From the NCBI GenBank assembly GCA_029747585.1, contig JAPEVF010001175.1:1-12938 (forward strand): a DNA stretch of 12,938 bases, in the 5' to 3' direction. Shown here piece by piece: positions 8,373-12,938 of this stretch. The notes under the pieces are model-generated. The model saw only the letters and a list, made by a program, of their open reading frames with translations, was not told the DNA's origin and ran no database searches. How positions within the stretch are numbered: position 1 is the stretch's first letter; each line of letters starts with the position of its first letter. Source of the DNA: Pleurotus djamor (Eukaryota > Basidiomycota > Agaricomycetes > Agaricales > Pleurotaceae). The translations under genes and the position numbers were made by a program.

Positions 8373-9238
8373 ATGTGCTTACAGTATTCTCTATCCGATG
8401 CAGTAAGGAGGATCTTGATAGAGCCGCTACTAGAGTATCGTCGATACGAGGAGGTCAGTAGAACGAGGGATATTCGAATGATCGAAACGTTGAAAAACAA
8501 CTCGGAGGTTCGTCCATACGATCTTCCATCCGTGCGAGACTTTGTCCTTGTCCTGGTGCGCAAGGAGTCAGCTCAATCGCTCGGTATAATAGATAGTCAG
8601 CCTTATAGCCTCCATATCAATGGATATACCTCCCAAACCGTCGAAGAGTTCAGTTTGTTTTGGTCCTCCTGTGAGACCCCTGATACTTTCCAACTTTGCC
8701 ATCGCGTCTTCCTGGCTGTTGAACCACCAAGAATGAGTCTGAAGGGACTGTTGCGCGCCGTCTTCTAGAGGGGAGTGCTGCGTTTGCTCTTGAACTGTGG
8801 TTATTGCGATCTGGGTACTGTGTCGAGCGTAATATCATTTCGCGACTCGTAACCTTCGTTGGAACTTGGAATCTGAGATCTGAGAGATTGACCAAGTACC
8901 TCAAGTTCTCTTCGCACAGAAAATACACATTCATATTGATATCGATACTTCTAACGGACTTGAGCTCAGAAACGACACGAAGAACCAAAGAGGCGGAGGT
9001 GGGACCTATTCAAGGTCACCGAACATTGATCATGAATTCAATACTTGTAGACGCGTTCGACCATCTTGCAACTTATCCCAACTCTAACCTTTGTCACTCT
9101 CTTCTACTTAACATACAGACTGGGATATTTGACTCATTGAACGACAAGCACAAGACATTGAATTCACAGTACTTACATTTCCTTCTGTCGAGTATTCGCT
9201 CTTTGGAATCCCTACAATGGACATTTCTACCAATTTAA
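8373..9238 (+). pseudogene. Hypothetical protein remnant, two ORFs in different frames
   Basis: Seen: an ORF from 8373 to 8768 (131 aa, first residue ATG) is followed by a second open stretch in another phase, open from about 8722 and ending with TAA at 9238. The two overlap by roughly 45 bases. The second contains LLEGSAAFALELWLLRSG, then the Leu/Ser-rich C-terminal segment SLLLNIQTGIFDSLNDKHKT and FLLSSIRSLESLQW. The composition is that of a globular, leucine-rich fungal protein; the C-terminal part loosely recalls the many F-box/LRR-like hypothetical proteins of agaricomycetes. I cannot show that. A 62-nt GT...AG segment at 8669-8730 would bridge the frames but creates a stop at the joint, so a frameshift is the simpler reading. 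Likely a decayed gene. Confidence 0.35.
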
Positions 9239-9274
9239 TCTAAACTGCTTGCGAACTCGAGTCCACTCTATCTA

Positions 9275-10020
9275 TCACTCTCGAAACCATCCATGACGCC
9301 CTGTAGGACGAAACGTAATTACGTCGGCATCGGATACAACGACGAGCGGGGGAGGCTCACCTTCAAGTTGTCCATCATCCCATACGGACCGTTTCCCGAC
9401 CACCGTTGTCATCGGCGTCGGTGACGTGGTGTGATGCAGTGCGCTGCTACACGCGTTGGAAACAGGGTGTCGCCTAAAACAAAATTCCCCCACCCCAAAG
9501 TGCGATGATCAAGTCAAGAAGTCGGAAGTCATAATGATACTCACTTGCACAAGTAACATACCCTTTTTTGATGGAATGGTTATGGAAGCGTCGACGGCGT
9601 TTTCGTTTCCAAGTGTCCTGCTAGTACTGGTACGAAGCTTGTTCTTGCCTCGGCTCTGAATCTGATGCTTTGGAGCGCAGTTCAGGTACGCTGTGCCTGT
9701 ATATGTAATGGGAATTGGGGCGATTGGCGGATCACTTTGACGTTGGCGAATAAAGAAGAAGAAGAAGAGGGTAGGTAACAGGGCACTAACCACTCACCTT
9801 GCACGACATCACGCGCATAACCAACACGTATCGCCGTATGGAAGGAGCTAGAGCAAAAGAAGGGTGGTTGTGGGTGTAAGCATCATTTGGGGGATGTTCA
9901 TTGTTAATTTCGAAGCCTGTCGGATCGCGCGAAATGAGCGGGGAACCTAGAAGTAAATCAGTCATCATCAGTAACGCCTACTTGGACAAAGAGAGAAGGG
10001 GTGCTTACCATTTACCTAGA
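9275..10020 (-). other. Candidate multi-exon gene on the minus strand, product unknown
   Basis: Seen: exon-like blocks separated by intron-like segments. The block 9847-9798 joins the block from 9696 across intron 9797-9697 (101 nt) in an open frame reading FHTAIRVGYARDVVQ, then GTAYLNCAPKHQ and SRGKNKLRTS, a basic segment. Further down, a 60-nt segment at 9360-9301 (GTGAGC...ACAG) fits an intron, after which the frame ends at 9275. The connection between 9560 and 9490 could not be closed without a stop. A block at 9951-9798 also has a long open frame in another phase. No domain is recognised. It could be a real small gene with mis-guessed splice sites or a remnant. Confidence 0.28.
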
Positions 10021-10260
10021 TCGGGTAGGCAACATTGATATGTGGTTTTCGATGTGTGCGGATCGTGCGTGTGTGTGGGAGGGATTTTTTATTTTTATTT
10101 TTTGGGGGGGTTGGGTGTCTTTGACAGCAAGGGTCGTGGTGAGTTTGTTGCACATCCTTCGAAGTCCAGGCGGTGTTGGAGGGGACAAACTTTGGGAGGG
10201 ATCGATGGAGTCGAATATGGAACGTGCGCACTGCGCTGGGAGGAACGGAAGGGAAAAGAG

Positions 10261-10376
10261 TATAAAGAGGGTGGGGAATGCGTTGGAGGGACTTCGGCAG
10301 TTTGGTCTGCACTCACCTTTCCTTTCCCCCTCATCCCTTCCTCTCTTCATCTACTCGTCGTCCTCTCCGTGCCCCT
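10261..10376 (+). promoter_or_regulatory. TATA element and CT-rich tract, possible core promoter
   Basis: TATAAAG stands at 10261-10267, followed from 10313 by a strong pyrimidine tract. Downstream, GT...AG segments of intron size are found (10584-10642, 59 nt; possibly 10468-10534 with a weak GTCAGT donor). However, the frame that follows the promoter (NAAADSLPINLAAETYTRQV, about 10400-10467) has no convincing ATG. A plus-strand transcript is plausible; its product is not defined. Confidence 0.3.
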
Positions 10377-10379
10377 CAT

Positions 10380-11115
10380 TCTACCCGCCGTGACTGTCGT
10401 CGTCAACGCCGCCGCCGACTCGCTACCCATCAACCTGGCCGCCGAAACCTATACAAGACAAGTTTATGGTCAGTCGTTCATGATCATCTTTGGGCCAATG
10501 AGATTTTGACTAACACACCTTTGAGTTCCTCTAGGAATATGCTTGCCGACGCCGAGTTTCTAGTCGACGAGGTATTATTAGCAGTAAGTCAATTGCTATG
10601 TTTATCTGACAGGAACTTGCTGATGTGTGTTTGTTGTAACAGTCGCCGCGACGCCGATTGTCCTGGACCGCCGCCGTCGTTGTCGTGTGGCACTGCAGGC
10701 TGTGAGTAAGCCTTGCTGACGGCCTCTGCTTGGTTAGTAGGAAGGCCGCGTCGTCACTTGGTAGGGGTAAGTTATGAACGAGTTACTTATATCCGTCCAG
10801 TGTTGCGTCGTGACTTGTTACTTAGTTGTGTTAGAGGGCGAATTCTGTATTATCATGATTCATTGCTCGTTGTCCGTATTGTACATTCGGGGAGGTTAGG
10901 TTATCGTTGATTGTATACGCGCTACCCTTGTCCAACGCCACGTCGAATTCCACGACGAGGACTGTGTGACCGAAAACCCAAGTCAGTAACTCCCAAAAAG
11001 AGGAAAATCGTCGAAATAGACGTACAAAAACGCTCAATAACCCATCCAGCTCACACACCAGCCTCTCGCAAACATGGACTTGGGGATCCACCTCACATAT
11101 ACGAGCCTTGAAGCT
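10380..11115. other. Region with short plus-strand exon-like pieces, no recognised gene
   Basis: A tiny frame starts at ATG 10539 and runs to the donor at 10584. A frame at 10911-11108 encodes a basic patch, KPKSVTPKKRKIVEID, of nuclear-localisation type, but lacks an ATG (it opens with TTG or similar) and lacks a context. I see no complete gene, RNA gene or mobile element. Confidence 0.35.
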
Positions 11116-11697
11116 TTACCCATGACCCTTGAGAACCTGAGTCCCGGAGGAGATGTTATGGTTGTGGTGGCGGCGTCGGAACACGATTGCGAGCGAGCTA
11201 GGGATGGTGGGTGAGTGGTACGTGAGTACTCGAGTGTTTGGGTGGAGCTTGAATGGGTATTGGTTGAGCGTGAGGATGGTGGGCCGTTCGAGTAGGCCGG
11301 GCTGTGGCGGCAATGTGTGGCTGGTTGAGCTTCGAGGGGAGGTGCGTGTGCGTGGGTGGATGGTGCCGTTAGTTGGGAAGGTGGTAGGGTAGCATTGAAG
11401 GGACAGGGAGATGCTGGGTGAGATGGAGCGAGGTGATGGGAGGGGAAGGGAAGGGAAATGCGTTGAGACGACTGGTCGGTCGCGTTGAGAATCGGTTGGG
11501 AGACATTGGGAGCGCAGAATCATAATGGACGGGCTACTACTCCATCTCGAGTGCGAAGGATGTGAAGGATGGCGGCAGNCAAAAAAAAGGGAAAAGCAAG
11601 GTGGAAGAGAGAAAGAGATGGGTCGAATCGAGAGGTTGGACAGTGGGTCGCAGATGGTCGACGGACTGGTTCCGAGGACAAGGATTGTTGCTCGCAA
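11116..11697 (-). other. Long open frame in a CT-rich strand, probably not a gene
   Basis: The minus strand is strongly C/T-biased across 11150-11640. One frame stays open for 193 codons, rich in Ser, Pro, Thr and Arg, with one ambiguous base at 11579. Such bias removes stop codons by itself. No domain is visible, and the frame runs into the left edge of the second MED4 repeat. A purine-rich plus strand with repeated GGGAAGGGAAGGG-like runs (about 11435-11457) suggests simple-sequence or regulatory DNA rather than coding sequence. Confidence 0.3.
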
Positions 11698-11811
11698 GTG
11701 GCCCGCCCGATTTGATCATCCCCAGGAAACATTACGTAATACATGGCTCTGAATAACTACTTTGAAGTCTTGCCTATCTGTCTATCGACTTAATGGTTCG
11801 AAGGGTCAGCA

Positions 11812-12676
11812 TCAAAAATCGGGATTGAGATCCAAGTCGAAATCGAATGCTTGTTGAGGCACCGATGGTCGAATGTCGCGTCGGTATGGGTTTGCGCCGT
11901 GTGCCAGATGCGGGTCGGGCAGCCTGGGCGACGTTGTTTGCGCTGAACCTCATCGATTAGATTCCGTATAATTTGGATGGTAAACGCAGACGGTAAACGC
12001 AGACTTACGTTTGCCCACCGAATGGACTTCGCCGAGGAGTGCCAAAGGTGCTTCTGCATTAAGGCGGCCACGACGCATTTTTTCTTCGTTAGGGAAGGGG
12101 GGGAAGAACAGCGGTCCTGGCTGTTGGCTGAGTAAATTCTCCTCTGTGAGGTTTGGCGGCGCAGCGGTGAATGCACTCAGTCGTTGAGCATAAGCCAGCA
12201 GTTCGGGATATGGAACGCTCGCTATTGTATGGTTGAGCAGTTACCAGGCAACTTCGTCGGTTGAACTACTCACCTGTCTTGGCCTTTTCAATGGCCTCCA
12301 GCCTCTCGTCGCTCTCTTTCAACAGTTCTTCCAGTTCACGTTTGCCTGTCTCAAGTTCAATGCATATGTCTTTCCAAGTCGCGTCCATTTCCACTATCTC
12401 CTGCTTCAAAGCTTCGATACGGCGCTGCTTTATTTGATGAAGGTGCGCCGTGGATAGAGCATCCGAGATAGCTTGGTCGCATGCTAAGATCGCCGATGGG
12501 GGTGGAGGCGGAGGCAAGGGTTTCGAATGAGAAGGGCCCAGGGAGATGAAGAGGGCCTGTGCAATCGTTTGAAGGTCGTTGAGAGGGTTTAGGAGGACAG
12601 CAGACATCGACTCGCTGTCGGCATGATCTCCAGCGTCGACGAGTTTAGGTTGTTGAGCTCGTTGGGATTGAGACAT
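11812..12676 (-). CDS. MED4: Mediator complex subunit 4 (MED4), intact copy
   Basis: MED4 belongs to the middle module of Mediator, the coactivator bridging transcription factors and RNA polymerase II in the nucleus. Seen: exon 1 12676-12274, intron 12273-12222 (52 nt), exon 2 12221-12009, intron 12008-11949 (60 nt), exon 3 11948-11812. These join in frame to 250 residues, a normal fungal length. Order: disordered N-terminus (1-24), a first helix from MSAVLLNPLNDLQTI, Pro-run 55-60, a long coiled coil about 78-133 (HLHQIKQRRIEALKQEIVEM ... LEAIEKAKT), then YPELLAYAQRLSAFTAAPPN and FPNEEKMRRGRLNAEAPLAL, and an acidic end FDFDLDLNPDF. The coiled coil followed by a YAhphS-type segment is the MED4 signature (MED4 pairs with MED9/MED7 in yeast). 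The ATG at 12676 matches the start in copy 1. The frame remains open upstream here only because of the 7-nt insertion and has no earlier ATG. Confidence 0.9.
11979..12004. repeat. Tandem 13-bp duplication in MED4 intron 2 (copy 2)
   Basis: The same GGTAAACGCAGAC pair as in copy 1 lies next to the donor of intron 2. It gives the intron two near-identical pyrimidine/purine segments but leaves the splice sites intact. Confidence 0.9.
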
Positions 12677-12938
12677 CTCCAAAAGCGCGCAGTCGGCCTT
12701 TCGGCCTTTTAGGCTTTCTCCCCAAGCCCCAAGTTCGAATTCACGACGTACTCGCAAATATTCCACTGAGCTCGTGGTCGGAAGTTGTCGAGAACGAAGA
12801 ATGAGACAATGATCTACGCGAAGATGAAGTCGGCTGATACGAGCACAAAGTATAATCGCGTCATTTCATACCTCAATTACATTTGAAAATGGCATCGTTG
12901 GCCGTTCGGACGACCGTGACCTTCGTCAGCTTCGCAAG
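12677..12938. promoter_or_regulatory. MED4 upstream region, copy 2 (left part of divergent promoter)
   Basis: Conserved with 3244-3498 except for the duplicated CCCCAAG at 12720-12733 and two base changes. In copy 1 the same sequence leads within about 100 bp to a TATA box and a divergent aminotransferase start. An aminotransferase gene is therefore expected just beyond the right edge. Confidence 0.55.

Larger units (their letters stand above)
11673..12938. repeat. Large direct repeat, copy 2 (MED4 locus), continues past window edge
   Basis: This matches 2240-3498 in the same orientation at about 98% identity by eye and is still matching at the last base of the window. Relative to copy 1 it has one extra A near 11684, one G fewer in the run 12097-12103, and a tandem duplication of CCCCAAG at 12720-12733. 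The sequence left of 11673 is unrelated to that left of 2240, so the left breakpoint is sharp. Confidence 0.93.

Noticed and set aside
10001..10509. Overlapping ORFs on both strands around 10001-10509
   Set aside because: They lie in G/T-rich versus C/A-rich strands where stops are rare. They have low-complexity products and no shared domain. Only the TATA/CT-tract was kept as a weak promoter candidate.
12266..12766. Longer MED4 start upstream in copy 2
   Set aside because: The extension has no ATG, exists only because of the 7-nt leader duplication, and is closed by a stop in copy 1.
2240..12938. The two direct repeats as long terminal repeats of an 8-kb retrotransposon
   Set aside because: The repeats consist of a complete spliced MED4 gene, and the DNA between them shows no gag, protease, reverse transcriptase or integrase motifs. 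The left edges also lack a shared terminal motif and target-site duplication that I could see.
1..12938. CRISPR array, bacterial operon, prophage or defence system
   Set aside because: Spliced genes and eukaryotic Mediator/HECT proteins show a nuclear fungal origin. No regularly spaced direct repeats with unique spacers are present.

Overview
This window looks like nuclear DNA of a basidiomycete fungus, probably an agaricomycete. The recognisable genes are cut by many GT-AG introns of 52-61 nt, the promoters are TATA- or CT-rich, and the Mediator-4 and TRIP12/UFD4-type proteins read as fungal orthologues. I had no database search, so family calls rest on motif recognition.

Left part (1-4032): the 5' end of a HECT-type ubiquitin ligase gene of the UFD4/TRIP12 family on the minus strand (three exons, running off the left edge). 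Upstream of it lies a first copy of the Mediator subunit MED4 gene (minus), frameshifted by one extra C. Divergent to MED4 is the beginning of a class III PLP aminotransferase gene (plus), which stops being recognisable at its second intron.

Middle part (4033-11672): about 7.6 kb without any gene I can name. Three things stand out. (1) 4265-6530, minus strand, carries ten consecutive intron-like GT...AG segments of 54-63 nt, with an 18-nt motif reiterated seven times in the putative exons; this is an intron-rich gene or the remains of one. (2) 7321-7815 and 8373-9238, plus strand, hold weak hypothetical ORFs, the second broken. (3) 9275-10020, minus strand, has exon-like pieces. Single ambiguous bases (N) at 4204, 7772 and 11579 all sit beside homopolymers.

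Right part (11673-12938): a second, direct copy of the MED4 locus, about 98% identical by eye, with an intact 250-residue MED4 coding sequence. It is still matching copy 1 at the right window edge. The main biological message is this duplication of an essential single-copy Mediator gene with its divergent promoter. Copy 1 is probably the derived, decaying copy, since it is frameshifted and its aminotransferase neighbour is truncated. Misassembled alleles of a dikaryon remain a serious alternative. The named genes (ubiquitin ligase, Mediator subunit, aminotransferase) are housekeeping functions and do not form a pathway or cluster.
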